From the NCBI RefSeq assembly GCF_040095835.1, contig NZ_JBBMFT010000003.1, forward strand, positions 289,664 through 353,663: 64,000 bases of DNA, given 5' to 3'. Shown here in pieces: positions 7,953 through 16,403 of the stretch. A program made the translations under genes and the position numbers. The notes below the pieces were generated by a model. The model was given only the letters and a program-made list of their open reading frames with translations, did no database searches and was not told the DNA's origin. This stretch comes from Flavonifractor hominis. Its GTDB lineage: Bacteria; Bacillota; Clostridia; Oscillospirales; Oscillospiraceae. The first letter of the stretch is position 1, and every line of letters starts with the position of its first letter.

Positions 7953-9278
7953 ATGAAGCCCTTAGTCGCCATCGTGGGCCGGCCCAACGTGGGCAAGTCC
8001 ATGCTCTTTAATAAGCTGGTGGGCCAGCGGCTTTCCATCGTGGAGGACACCCCCGGCGTGACCCGGGACCGGCTGTATGCCGAGGCCGAGTGGCTGGGCC
8101 GGAAGTTCGACCTGGTGGATACCGGCGGCATCGAGCCCTCTGCCGACAGCGAGATCCTGGCCTTTATGCGCCAGCAGGCGGAGATTGCCATTGACAATGC
8201 CACGGTCATCATTTTCCTGTGCGACATCAAGACCGGCCTCACCGCCTCTGACCAGGAAGTGGCCAACATGCTCCTGCGTTCGGGCAAGCCGGTGGTGCTG
8301 GCAGTCAACAAGATGGACCAGGTGGGCCACACCAACCCGGATATCTATGAGTTTTACAACCTGGGCCTGGGAGATCCCATCGCGGTCTCCGCGGTCCACG
8401 GCCACGGCACCGGCGACCTGCTGGACGAGTGCATGAAATATTTCCCCCCCGAGGAAGAGGAAGAGGTAGAAGAGGACGTCATCAAGGTCGCCCTCATCGG
8501 CAAGCCCAACGTGGGCAAGTCCTCTCTGGTCAACCGCATCCTGGGGGAGCAGCGGGTCATCGTCAGCAACGTGGCGGGCACTACCCGGGACGCGGTGGAC
8601 AGCTACTTTGAGAACAAAAAGGGCAAGTATCTGTTCATCGATACCGCCGGCATGCGCAAGAAGTCCAAGGTGGACGACCGCATTGAGAAGTTCTCCGTCC
8701 TGCGGGCCACCATGGCCATCGAGCGGGCCGATGTGTGCCTTATCATGATCGACGCCAACGAGGGCGTCACCGAGCAGGACACCAAGGTGGCCGGCATGGC
8801 GCATGAGGCGGGCAAGGCCTGCATCATCGTGGTCAACAAGTGGGACGCCGTGGAGAAGGACGACAAAACCATGGACAAGATGCGGGCCGATGTGCGCCGG
8901 GACCTGTCCTATATGACCTACGCCCCCATCGTGTTCATCTCCGCCCTCACCGGCCAGCGGGTGGACCGGCTCTTTGACCTCATCAACTACGTCAACGACC
9001 AGGCCTCCATGCGCATCACCACCGGTATGCTCAATACCGTCCTGGCCGACGCCACCGCCCGGGTGCAGCCCCCCACGGACAAGGGCCGGCGGCTGAAGAT
9101 CTATTATATGACCCAGATCTCGGTCAAGCCCCCCCACTTCGTCTGCTTCTGCAACGATGCCAAGCTGTTCCACTTCTCCTACCAGCGGTATCTGGAGAAC
9201 CAGATCCGCTCCACCTTCGGACTGGAGGGGACGCCCATACGTCTCACCATCCGGCAGAAGAGCGATAAGGAGGGGTAA
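7953..9278 (+). CDS. der: Ribosome biogenesis GTPase Der (EngA)
   Basis: An essential tandem-domain GTPase for 50S subunit assembly, 441 aa. The first G domain has the P-loop GRPNVGKSMLFN (residues ~8-19), DTGG and NKMD. The second has GKPNVGKSSLVN (~183), DTAGM and NKWD. A KH-like C-terminal domain follows from ~350. In the first P-loop Met replaces the usual Thr after GKS, while the second keeps Ser-Ser. The neighbours plsY and gpsA form the common Firmicute arrangement. Confidence 0.96.
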   Translation: MKPLVAIVGRPNVGKSMLFNKLVGQRLSIVEDTPGVTRDRLYAEAEWLGRKFDLVDTGGIEPSADSEILAFMRQQAEIAIDNATVIIFLCDIKTGLTASDQEVANMLLRSGKPVVLAVNKMDQVGHTNPDIYEFYNLGLGDPIAVSAVHGHGTGDLLDECMKYFPPEEEEEVEEDVIKVALIGKPNVGKSSLVNRILGEQRVIVSNVAGTTRDAVDSYFENKKGKYLFIDTAGMRKKSKVDDRIEKFSVLRATMAIERADVCLIMIDANEGVTEQDTKVAGMAHEAGKACIIVVNKWDAVEKDDKTMDKMRADVRRDLSYMTYAPIVFISALTGQRVDRLFDLINYVNDQASMRITTGMLNTVLADATARVQPPTDKGRRLKIYYMTQISVKPPHFVCFCNDAKLFHFSYQRYLENQIRSTFGLEGTPIRLTIRQKSDKEG

Positions 9279-9280
9279 GG

Positions 9281-9946
9281 ATGCCGCTGGGCATAGATTC
9301 GATTCTGCCGCTGGCTGTCGTGGCGGTATTCGCCTATTTTTGCGGCTGCTTCAACGGCGCGGTCATCGTCTCCAAGTATATCCTGCGGGATGATGTGCGC
9401 ACCCATGGCAGCGGCAATGCGGGGCTGACCAACTTTTACCGCACCTTTGGCGGGCCGCTGACCCTGGTGGTCATCCTTACCGACGTGCTCAAGGCCATCG
9501 TGGCCGTATGGGCAGGGATCCTGGCAGCCCGGTATTTTCTGGGCGGCGATGTTCTGACCATCGCCCTGGGCAAATACTGGGCCGGGGCGTTCTGCCTGCT
9601 GGGGCACATGTTCCCCTGTATGTTCGGCTTCAAAGGCGGCAAGGGGATCCTGTCGGGCGGGACCATCGCCATTATGATCGACTGGCGGGTCGCGCTTGTG
9701 GTTTGGGGCGGCTTTCTGATCCTGGCGGTGCTTACCAGATGGGTGTCTCTGGGTTCCATCTGGGCGGGGGTTTCCTTCCCGTTTGTCACCTGGTTTGTCT
9801 ACCACAGCTGGGTGCTGCTGGTGCTGGCGATCTTCCTGGGCGGGATGATCGTCTGGAAGCATCGGGGCAATCTCAAGCGCATCCTCAGTGGTACTGAGTC
9901 CAAATTCAGCCTGCATCATAAAGCGGATGGAGGAGCGGTAAAATGA
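9281..9946 (+). CDS. plsY: Acyl-phosphate:glycerol-3-phosphate acyltransferase
   Basis: An integral membrane enzyme that acylates glycerol-3-phosphate with acyl-phosphate, the first step of phospholipid synthesis. 221 aa with about five to six hydrophobic segments. The conserved PlsY loop motifs are visible: GSGNAGLTNFYRTFG (residues ~46-60), GHMFPCMFGFKGGKG (~107-121) and a third near SGGTIAIM. The ATG sits 2 bp after the der stop. It overlaps gpsA by 4 bp (ATGA), so the G3P supply enzyme is coupled to its user. Confidence 0.93.
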   Translation: MPLGIDSILPLAVVAVFAYFCGCFNGAVIVSKYILRDDVRTHGSGNAGLTNFYRTFGGPLTLVVILTDVLKAIVAVWAGILAARYFLGGDVLTIALGKYWAGAFCLLGHMFPCMFGFKGGKGILSGGTIAIMIDWRVALVVWGGFLILAVLTRWVSLGSIWAGVSFPFVTWFVYHSWVLLVLAIFLGGMIVWKHRGNLKRILSGTESKFSLHHKADGGAVK

Positions 9947-10944
9947 AGATTTCCGTCCTGGGCAGCGGCGGCTGGGGCACGGCCCTGGCCCTGGTACTGT
10001 TGGAAAATGGCCATGATGTGACCCTGTGGTCCTATACCCAGCAGGAGTCTGACGTGCTGCGTCAGCAGCGGGAGAACCCCATGCTCAAGGGAGTGGCTCT
10101 GCCCGAGGAGCTCAAGCTCACTGCCGACCCCGGTTGTGTGAAAGGCTGCGGAGCGGTGGTGCTGGCCACCCCGTCCTTTGCCGTACGCACCACTGCCCGG
10201 ACCATTGCCCCGCTGCTGGACCCCGGTGCAGTGCTGGTATCGGTGTCCAAGGGCATCGAAAAGGATACCTCTCTCACCCTCACGGAGGCCATCGCCCAGG
10301 AGGTGGGGGAGGGGCACCCCATCGTGGCTCTGTCCGGCCCGTCCCACGCCGAGGAGGTAGGGCGCCGGGTACCGACCGTGGTGGTGTCCGCTTCCCGGGA
10401 CAAGGCCGCTGCCGAGCTGGTGCAGGATCTGTTTATGAATAAGCGCTTTCGGGTGTACGCCTCCGACGATGTGGTTGGGGTGGAGCTGGGGGCTGCTTTG
10501 AAGAACGTCATTGCCCTGTGTGCCGGCATCTGTGACGGCATGGGCTTCGGCGACAACACCAAGGCCGCCCTGATGACCCGGGGCCTGACCGAGATCGCCC
10601 GGCTGGGTGTGGCGCTGGGCGGCCGGCGGGAGACCTTTGCAGGGCTGTCCGGAGTGGGCGATCTGATCGTCACTTGTACCTCTATGCACTCGCGCAACCG
10701 CCGCTGCGGCATCCTCATCGGCCAGGGTATGCCCACGGAGCAGGCGGTGCAGGAGATCGGAGCGGTGGTGGAGGGCTATTATGCCGCGGCGACCGCCCGG
10801 GCGCTGGCCCAGAAAGCCGGGGTGGAGATGCCCATTACCGAGGCGGCCTATCAGGTGCTCTATAATGGACGGGACCCCCGCGCTGTGATCGTGGAGCTCA
10901 TGACCCGGGAGCGGAAGCATGAGCTGGAGGACAGCTGGGTCTGA
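9943..10944 (+). CDS. gpsA: NAD(P)H-dependent glycerol-3-phosphate dehydrogenase
   Basis: Reduces dihydroxyacetone phosphate to sn-glycerol-3-phosphate for lipid synthesis. 333 aa, full length. N-terminal Rossmann motif GSGGWGTALA (residues ~7-16), then VSKGIEKDT, the catalytic-region GVELGAALKNVIALCAG (~178-194) and GLSGVGDLIVTC. Translationally coupled to plsY. It ends the der-plsY-gpsA run; no strong terminator is seen before the tRNA promoter. Confidence 0.96.
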   Translation: MKISVLGSGGWGTALALVLLENGHDVTLWSYTQQESDVLRQQRENPMLKGVALPEELKLTADPGCVKGCGAVVLATPSFAVRTTARTIAPLLDPGAVLVSVSKGIEKDTSLTLTEAIAQEVGEGHPIVALSGPSHAEEVGRRVPTVVVSASRDKAAAELVQDLFMNKRFRVYASDDVVGVELGAALKNVIALCAGICDGMGFGDNTKAALMTRGLTEIARLGVALGGRRETFAGLSGVGDLIVTCTSMHSRNRRCGILIGQGMPTEQAVQEIGAVVEGYYAAATARALAQKAGVEMPITEAAYQVLYNGRDPRAVIVELMTRERKHELEDSWV

Positions 10945-10976
10945 AAAAAGAAAAAGAAGAAAAATGAAAAAAACAC

Positions 10977-11005
10977 TTGCATTCTGAAAAAGAGTGTGGT
11001 AATAT
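10977..11005 (+). promoter_or_regulatory. Promoter of the tRNA-Pro gene
   Basis: TTGCAT (10977-10982), 17-bp spacer, TAATAT (11000-11005), about 30 bp before the mature tRNA 5' end. Confidence 0.7.
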
Positions 11006-11035
11006 AATCAAGCCGTCTGAGAGCGGACGGCGATT

Positions 11036-11113
11036 TCCGGGTGTGGCGAAGTTTGGTATCGCGCTTGAATGGGGTTCAAGAGGCCGCTGGTTCGAATCCA
11101 GTCACTCGGACCA
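11036..11113 (+). tRNA. tRNA-Pro (anticodon GGG)
   Basis: A 78-nt cloverleaf with encoded CCA. Acceptor arms TCCGGGT (11036-11042) and ACTCGGA (11104-11110) pair with one G-U. The anticodon stem is CTTGA (11064-11068) / TCAAG (11076-11080), with loop ATGGGGT and anticodon GGG at 11071-11073. The T-loop TTCGAATC is present. GGG reads CCC/CCU proline codons. It has its own promoter and terminator, so it is a single-gene unit. Confidence 0.93.
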
Positions 11114-11114
11114 A

Positions 11115-11150
11115 AAAGTCCTGAAACTGAAAAAGTTTCAGGACTTTTTT
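11115..11150. terminator. Terminator after tRNA-Pro
   Basis: AAAAGTCCTGAAACT / AGTTTCAGGACTTTT with a loop of about 5 nt, followed by TTTTTT on the plus strand; near-symmetrical, so it could work in both directions. Confidence 0.88.
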
Positions 11151-11224
11151 CTGCTTTCCTTTTGAGAGAAAAAACAGTGCGGATGGTGCGCCCGGCAGGA
11201 GCGGGCGGGTCAGGAGGAATTGCC

Positions 11225-12025
11225 TTGTACACAATCAAAAGCTATCTCTTTCCGGAACATTTGGAGGAGGCCTATGAGCTGCTCTGCCGGGACCCGAAAA
11301 ACAGCGCGGTCCTGGGCGGCTGCTGCTGGCTGAAGATGGGGCGCCGGCGGATCCGTACCGCCATCGACCTGACCCGGCTTGGGCTGGACCAGGTGGAGCT
11401 GCGGGACGGGTATGTAGACATCGGCGCCTGCGTTACCCTGCGCCAGCTGGAGACCGATCCGCTGCTGACCGGCCGCTTCGGCGGTATATTGGGGCGCAGC
11501 GTGGAACAGATCGTGGGCATCCAGTTCCGCAACTCGGCCACAGTGGGTGGCTCGGTCTACTCCCGGTTTGGATTTTCCGATCTGACGGCTGCGCTGCTGG
11601 CGCTGGATACGCGGGTGGTGCTCTATCAGGCCGGGGAACTGCCGCTGGAGGAGTTTTTGTCCCAGCCGTTGAAATTTGACGACATTCTGGTAAAGGTGCG
11701 CATTCGGGACGACGGGCGCACGGCGGCCTATGAGAGCGTGCGCCGCACCAGTACCGATTTTCCGGTGCTGGCCGTAGCGGTGAGCCGCCTGGGGGATGAC
11801 TGGCGGGTCAGCGTGGGCGCCCGTCCCGCCCGTGCCGCCCGTGCCCGGGCGGCGGAGGCTTGTCTGGCCCGGGGCGAGGGAGCCCAGGCCGCGGGCGCCG
11901 CGGCTGCCGGAGAGCTGAGCTTCGGCTCCAACCTGCGCGCCGGCGGGGCGTACCGCCGGAAATTGGCCCAGACTCTGGTGAGCCGGGGCGCCAAAGCCTG
12001 TATGGAAGGAGGAGACGGGCAGTGA
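11225..12025 (+). CDS. Molybdenum hydroxylase, FAD-binding subunit (xanthine dehydrogenase family)
   Basis: The electron-transfer flavin subunit of a CoxM/XdhB-type hydroxylase, 266 aa. The FAD-binding segment is visible as AVLGGCCWLKMG (residues ~28-39) and IVGIQFRNSATVGGSV (~97-112); the C-terminal CO-dehydrogenase flavoprotein domain follows. A TTG start at 11225 is chosen because AGGAGG lies 7 nt upstream; a longer frame would run back through the tRNA. It overlaps the next gene in GTGA. Residues 205-235 are unusually Ala/Arg-rich. Substrate unknown. Confidence 0.86.
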   Translation: MYTIKSYLFPEHLEEAYELLCRDPKNSAVLGGCCWLKMGRRRIRTAIDLTRLGLDQVELRDGYVDIGACVTLRQLETDPLLTGRFGGILGRSVEQIVGIQFRNSATVGGSVYSRFGFSDLTAALLALDTRVVLYQAGELPLEEFLSQPLKFDDILVKVRIRDDGRTAAYESVRRTSTDFPVLAVAVSRLGDDWRVSVGARPARAARARAAEACLARGEGAQAAGAAAAGELSFGSNLRAGGAYRRKLAQTLVSRGAKACMEGGDGQ

Positions 12026-12492
12026 AGGTCAAGATCACACTCAACGGAAAACTCTATCACAAGCATATTCCCAACGACATGATGCTGCTGGATTTCGTGC
12101 GCAAGTACGGCTGCCTGAGCGTCAAGCGCGGCTGCGACACCAGCAACTGCGGGCTGTGCACCGTCTGGGTGGAGGGCAAACCCGTCCTCTCCTGCTCCTA
12201 TCCGGCCGCCCGGGCCGACGGCAAGGCGGTCACCACCCTGGAAGGGGTGCAGGAGGAGGCCGCGGACTTTGCCCGCTGCATGACTGAGCAGGGAGCCGAG
12301 CAGTGCGGCTATTGCAGCCCCGGCTTTATCATGACGGTGCTGGCCATGCGCCGGGAGCTAAAGGACCCCACGGAGGAGGAGATCGCCCGCTATCTCTCCG
12401 GCAACCTCTGCCGGTGCACGGGCTATGCCAGCCAGATGCGGGCCATCCGCGCCTGGCTGGCGCAGGACGCGGGGAAGGAGGATGGGGAATGA
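12022..12492 (+). CDS. Molybdenum hydroxylase, 2Fe-2S subunit
   Basis: The small iron-sulfur subunit (156 aa) linking the Mo site to FAD. The N-terminal plant-type ferredoxin cluster is seen in KRGCDTSNCGLCTVWV plus a later Cys (SCSY). The C-terminal second cluster has CGYCSPGF and NLCRCTGY. Both 2Fe-2S sites are therefore complete. It starts at a GTG inside the stop of the FAD subunit and overlaps the Mo subunit by 4 bp, so all three subunits are coupled. Confidence 0.92.
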   Translation: MKVKITLNGKLYHKHIPNDMMLLDFVRKYGCLSVKRGCDTSNCGLCTVWVEGKPVLSCSYPAARADGKAVTTLEGVQEEAADFARCMTEQGAEQCGYCSPGFIMTVLAMRRELKDPTEEEIARYLSGNLCRCTGYASQMRAIRAWLAQDAGKEDGE

Positions 12493-14777
12493 AACTGGTC
12501 CATGAAGCCATACCCAAGCTGGACGGCGCGGCCCTGACCGGAGGCAAGGCGGTCTATACCGACGATATCGCCCCCCAGGGGTGCCTGGTCGTAAAGGTCC
12601 TGCGCAGCCCCCACGCCTTTGCCCGCATCAAATCCATCCGCAAGGACGCGGCCAGCCGGGTAGTTGGCATTGAGTGCATCCTCACCTGGGAGGACGCCCC
12701 CAGGATCCGCCATACCCTGGCCGGACAGTCCTATCCCGAGCCCAGTCCCTACGACCGCTATATCCTGGAGCAGACGGTGCGCTATGTGGGTGATCCGGTG
12801 GCCATCATCGCCGGCCGGGACGAGCAGTGCGTCAACAAGGCCATGCGCATGATTCAGGTCAAATATGAGTTGCTCCAGCCTGTCATTGACTTTGAGCAGG
12901 CGCTGGACAACCCCTCGGTCATCCATCCGGAGAGCGACTATTTCCACCACTTTGACATCGGGGGCGACCCCAAGCGCAACCTGGTGGCCAGCGGCTGTGA
13001 GTCGGACGGCGACGTGGACGCGGCCATGGCCGGGTGCGACGTGGTGGTGGACCGGACCTATTACACCAAGGCCAACGCCCAGGCCATGATGGAGACCTTC
13101 CGGACCTATACCTACCTGGATCAGAACGGGCGGCTCAACGTGGTCAGCTCCACCCAGGTGCCCTTCCACTGCCGCCGGACCATCGCCCGGGCGTTGGGGC
13201 TGTCCCCCAGCGCGGTGCGGGTCATCAAGCCCCGCATCGGCGGCGGCTTCGGCGCCAAGCAGACTCTGGTCAGCGAGCTGTTTCCCGCCCTGGTGACCAT
13301 GCGCACCGGCAAGCCCGCCAAGATCGTCTATACCCGTCAGGAGTCCTTCCAGGCCTCCAACAGCCGCCATCAGATGCGGGTGCGGGTAAAGGTGGGCGCC
13401 ATGCGGGACGGTACGGTACGGGCGGTGGATATGCAGGTGCTCTCCAATGCCGGTGCCTATGGCGAGCACGCCTCCACCACGGTGGGACTGGTGGGCCACA
13501 AGAGCATCCCGCTCTACGCCCGCGAGGCCGCCTTCCGTTTTTCCTATCAGGTGGTGTATACCAACACCATGGCGGCCGGTGCGTTCCGGGGCTACGGCGC
13601 TACCCAGGGCTGCTTTGCCATGGAGTCGGCCATCAACGAACTGGCCGGGCTTCTGCACATGGACCCGGCCCAGCTGCGCCTGCATAATCTACCCAGAGAA
13701 GGGGAGCGGATGCCCGCCTACTACAACGAGCCGCTGAGCAGTTCCCGTCTGCCCGAGTGCATTCGCCGGGGCATGGAGCTGATTGGCTGGGAGGAGAAGT
13801 ATCCCAGCGTCCGGGTGGACGAGCATCGGGTGCGGGGCGTAGGCATGGCGATCACCATGCAGGGCTCCGGCATCTCGGCCGTGGATACCGCCTCGGTCAC
13901 CATCAAGCTCAACGACGACGGCTACTATACCCTCATGATCGGCGCCACCGATATGGGCACGGGCTGTGACACCATCCTGGCCCAGATGGCCGCTGAGGTG
14001 CTGGACTGTCCGCTGGAGCAGATCACCGTGGACGGAGTGGACACCGATCACTCCCCCTTTGATACCGGCTCCTATGCCTCCAGTACCACCTATGTCACCG
14101 GTTCTGCTGTGGTGAAGGCCTGCACCGAGCTGCGCCAGAAGATCACGGACGAGGGGGCCCGCCGCCTGGGCATCCACCCCGAGCGGGCGGAGTTTGACGG
14201 CCATCAGGTCTATGACCGTACCCGGCCCGAGACCGCCATCACCCTGAGCCAGCTGGCCCAGGCCGTGGTGGTAGGTGAGGGCACCTGCTGGCTCACCGCC
14301 ACGGCCAGCCACTGCAGCCCCACCTCGCCTCCGCCGCTGATGGCGGGCTTTGCCGAGGTGGAGGTGGACCTGGAGACCGGCGAGACCCGCGTGGTGGACT
14401 ACGTGGGCGTAGTGGACTGCGGCACGGTTATCAACCGGAACCTGGCCCGGGTCCAGGCCGAGGGCGGCATCGCCCAGGGCATCGGCATGGCCCTTTACGA
14501 GGACGTCAACTATGACGCCCGGGGCCGGATGATCAACAACTCCTTCCTGCAGTATAAAATCCCCTGCCGCACCGATCTGCCGGAGATCCGGGTGGACTTT
14601 GAGGAGAGCTACGAGCCCAGCGGGCCCTTTGGCGCCAAGTCCATCGGTGAGGTGGTCATCAACACCCCGGCGCCCGCGGTGGCGCAGGCGGTGTACAACG
14701 CCACAGGCGTACACATCCGCAGCTTGCCCATCACACCGGAGAAGATCCTGATGGGTATGGAGCAGCCGGAGGAATAA
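12489..14777 (+). CDS. Molybdenum hydroxylase, molybdopterin-binding catalytic subunit
   Basis: The large catalytic subunit (762 aa) of a three-subunit xanthine-dehydrogenase-family enzyme. Mo-pterin-contact motifs IGGGFGAKQ (residues ~245-253) and GAFRGYGATQG (~360-370) are present. The C-terminal GAKSIGEV supplies the catalytic glutamate equivalent to Glu1261 of bovine enzyme. AFRGYG resembles XDH rather than the AYRCSFR loop of CO dehydrogenase, so a purine or heterocycle substrate is more likely than CO; this is inference. The start ATG at 12489 overlaps the previous stop. No cofactor-synthesis or sulfuration gene is adjacent. Confidence 0.9.
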   Translation: MKLVHEAIPKLDGAALTGGKAVYTDDIAPQGCLVVKVLRSPHAFARIKSIRKDAASRVVGIECILTWEDAPRIRHTLAGQSYPEPSPYDRYILEQTVRYVGDPVAIIAGRDEQCVNKAMRMIQVKYELLQPVIDFEQALDNPSVIHPESDYFHHFDIGGDPKRNLVASGCESDGDVDAAMAGCDVVVDRTYYTKANAQAMMETFRTYTYLDQNGRLNVVSSTQVPFHCRRTIARALGLSPSAVRVIKPRIGGGFGAKQTLVSELFPALVTMRTGKPAKIVYTRQESFQASNSRHQMRVRVKVGAMRDGTVRAVDMQVLSNAGAYGEHASTTVGLVGHKSIPLYAREAAFRFSYQVVYTNTMAAGAFRGYGATQGCFAMESAINELAGLLHMDPAQLRLHNLPREGERMPAYYNEPLSSSRLPECIRRGMELIGWEEKYPSVRVDEHRVRGVGMAITMQGSGISAVDTASVTIKLNDDGYYTLMIGATDMGTGCDTILAQMAAEVLDCPLEQITVDGVDTDHSPFDTGSYASSTTYVTGSAVVKACTELRQKITDEGARRLGIHPERAEFDGHQVYDRTRPETAITLSQLAQAVVVGEGTCWLTATASHCSPTSPPPLMAGFAEVEVDLETGETRVVDYVGVVDCGTVINRNLARVQAEGGIAQGIGMALYEDVNYDARGRMINNSFLQYKIPCRTDLPEIRVDFEESYEPSGPFGAKSIGEVVINTPAPAVAQAVYNATGVHIRSLPITPEKILMGMEQPEE

Positions 14778-14788
14778 AATACAAAAAA

Positions 14789-14826
14789 GGACCTGTCTCC
14801 CCCTGGGGGAGACAGGTCCCTTTTTA
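14789..14826. terminator. Bidirectional terminator between molybdenum hydroxylase and abfT
   Basis: GGACCTGTCTCCCC (from 14789) pairs with GGGGAGACAGGTCC (to ~14819); A-tract before and CTTTTTATTTT after. It lies between convergent operons. Confidence 0.92.
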
Positions 14827-14831
14827 TTTTC

Positions 14832-16127
14832 TCAATCGTCGCAGTGGAAGCGGGCGCGGTAGGCCTCTTCCAGCATGGGACGGAAATCCGGGTGGGCGAT
14901 ATCGATGAGGGCGCGGGCCCTCTGGCGGAGGGTGCGGCCCTTGAGGGCGGCCACGCCATACTCGGTGACCACATAGTCGGCGTCGTTGCGGCTGGTGGTC
15001 ACCGCCGCCCCCTCGTCCAGCAGCGGGACGATCTTGGAGGTCTTGCCCTTGACGGTGGAGGGCATGGCGATGATGGAGCGGCCGTCCCGGCTGCGGGCGG
15101 CCCCGCGGATGAAGTCCACCTGGCCGCCGGTGCCGGAGATCTGGAGGTAGCCGATGCTCTCCGAGGCGATCTGACCCATAAGGTCCACCTGCACGCAGGA
15201 GTTGATGGACACCATCTGGTCGTTCTGGGCGATGACAAAGGGGTCGTTGACGTAGTCCACGGGGGCCATGTAGACGTCGGGGTTGTTATCCACAAAGTCA
15301 TACAGCCGCTGGGAGCCCATCAGGAAGGTGGCCACATATTTGCCGGGATGGAGGCTCTTGCGGGCGTTGGTGATCACCCCTGCCTGGGCCAGCTCCACCA
15401 CGCCGTCGGAGAACATCTCCGAGTGGATGCCCAGGTCCTTCTTGTCCTTGAGGAAGAGGAGCACCGCGTCGGGGATGGCGCCGATGCCCAGCTGCAGGGT
15501 GTCACCGTCCCGCACCAGGGAGGCCACGTTGCGCCCAATGGCCTCCTCCACGGGTCCGATCTTGGGGGGCGCCAGCTGGATGATGGGCTCTTCGTGGAGC
15601 ACAAAGCTGTCGATCTCGCTCACATCCACCAGGCTGTCTCCACCGGTGCGGGGCATGCGGGCGTTGACCTGGGCGATGACGGTCCGGGCTGCCTTCAGAG
15701 CGGGGAGGGTGTAGTCCACCGACACACCCAGGGAGCACTTGCCCTGCTCATCGGGCGGCGTTACCTGGACCAGGGCCACATCCACCGGCAGGGTGGTGTG
15801 GAAAAAGGCGGGCACCTCGCTGAAGAAGCAGGGGGTGAAATCCCCGCGCCCCTCGGCCACGGCGGCCCGGGTGGTGCCCCCTACAAAGAGGGCGTTGTGA
15901 CGGAAATGCGGGGCCATCTCGGGGGCGCAGTAGCCCGCCCGCCCCATGGCCACCATGTGGACGATCTCCACATTTTCATAGGCGGCGGCGTTGTCCACCA
16001 TGGCCTCCAGCAGGTAGGAGGGCTCGCCGCAGGCGTGGCCCACCACCACCCGGTCGCCGGAGCGGATGCGATTCACCGCGGCGGCGGCCGTCTCTGTGTG
16101 GGCCTCATAATAACTCTTCCAATCCAT
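14832..16127 (-). CDS. abfT: 4-hydroxybutyrate CoA-transferase
   Basis: Transfers CoA from acetyl-CoA (or butyryl-CoA) to 4-hydroxybutyrate, activating it for dehydration. 431 aa, acetyl-CoA hydrolase/transferase family I. The catalytic Glu lies in IHSEMFSDG (Glu237), matching Glu238 of the Clostridium aminobutyricum enzyme as recalled; the oxyanion segment GIGAIPDAVL (~214-223) is intact. The ATG at 16127 has GGAG 9 nt upstream. It is the last gene of the sigma-54 operon that also encodes AbfD, which makes 4-hydroxybutyrate the most likely acid. Butyrate or propionate CoA-transferase is the alternative. Confidence 0.9.
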   Translation of the reverse strand: MDWKSYYEAHTETAAAAVNRIRSGDRVVVGHACGEPSYLLEAMVDNAAAYENVEIVHMVAMGRAGYCAPEMAPHFRHNALFVGGTTRAAVAEGRGDFTPCFFSEVPAFFHTTLPVDVALVQVTPPDEQGKCSLGVSVDYTLPALKAARTVIAQVNARMPRTGGDSLVDVSEIDSFVLHEEPIIQLAPPKIGPVEEAIGRNVASLVRDGDTLQLGIGAIPDAVLLFLKDKKDLGIHSEMFSDGVVELAQAGVITNARKSLHPGKYVATFLMGSQRLYDFVDNNPDVYMAPVDYVNDPFVIAQNDQMVSINSCVQVDLMGQIASESIGYLQISGTGGQVDFIRGAARSRDGRSIIAMPSTVKGKTSKIVPLLDEGAAVTTSRNDADYVVTEYGVAALKGRTLRQRARALIDIAHPDFRPMLEEAYRARFHCDD

Positions 16128-16133
16128 TTCGAT

Positions 16134-16403
16134 TCACTCCTTGCCAATTGAAGCGCCCAGGCGCTGGACGGCCCCGGGCAGATCCCCGGGGCCGCATACC
16201 ATCACCTGCAAAGGCGCGTCCAGACCGGTGAGGTCGGCGCAGCGGGCGGTGCATCCGCACAGCACCAGCAGTGCCTGAGCCGGTTGGCCTGGTCGAGCGG
16301 GTCGGAAGCACAGACCGGGCAGGGCAGCCTGCAGCGTCTCCAGGGCGGCCCGGCGGTCGTAGCGGGGGTTGCAGCCGCCGCAGAATTTGACGGCCACCGT
16401 CAT
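16134..16403 (-). CDS. Small cysteine-rich protein of the 4-hydroxybutyrate operon
   Basis: An 89-aa protein of unknown function. It opens with VKFCGGCNPRYDRRAALE (Cys8 and Cys11) and carries later cysteines: Cys32 (PGLCFRPA), CGCTARC (about residues 49-55) and VMVCGPGD. The CxxC...CxCxxxC pattern in a ~90-residue protein suggests a thioredoxin-fold 2Fe-2S or zinc protein, but I do not recognise a named family. It overlaps the NifU-like gene by 4 bp and ends 6 bp before abfT, so it is made together with the AbfD/AbfT enzymes. A redox or cluster-delivery role for AbfD is a guess. Confidence 0.75.
   Translation of the reverse strand: MTVAVKFCGGCNPRYDRRAALETLQAALPGLCFRPARPGQPAQALLVLCGCTARCADLTGLDAPLQVMVCGPGDLPGAVQRLGASIGKE

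Noticed and set aside
11008..11238. Protein-coding frame across the tRNA-Pro region
   Set aside because: It overlaps a complete cloverleaf with promoter and terminator.
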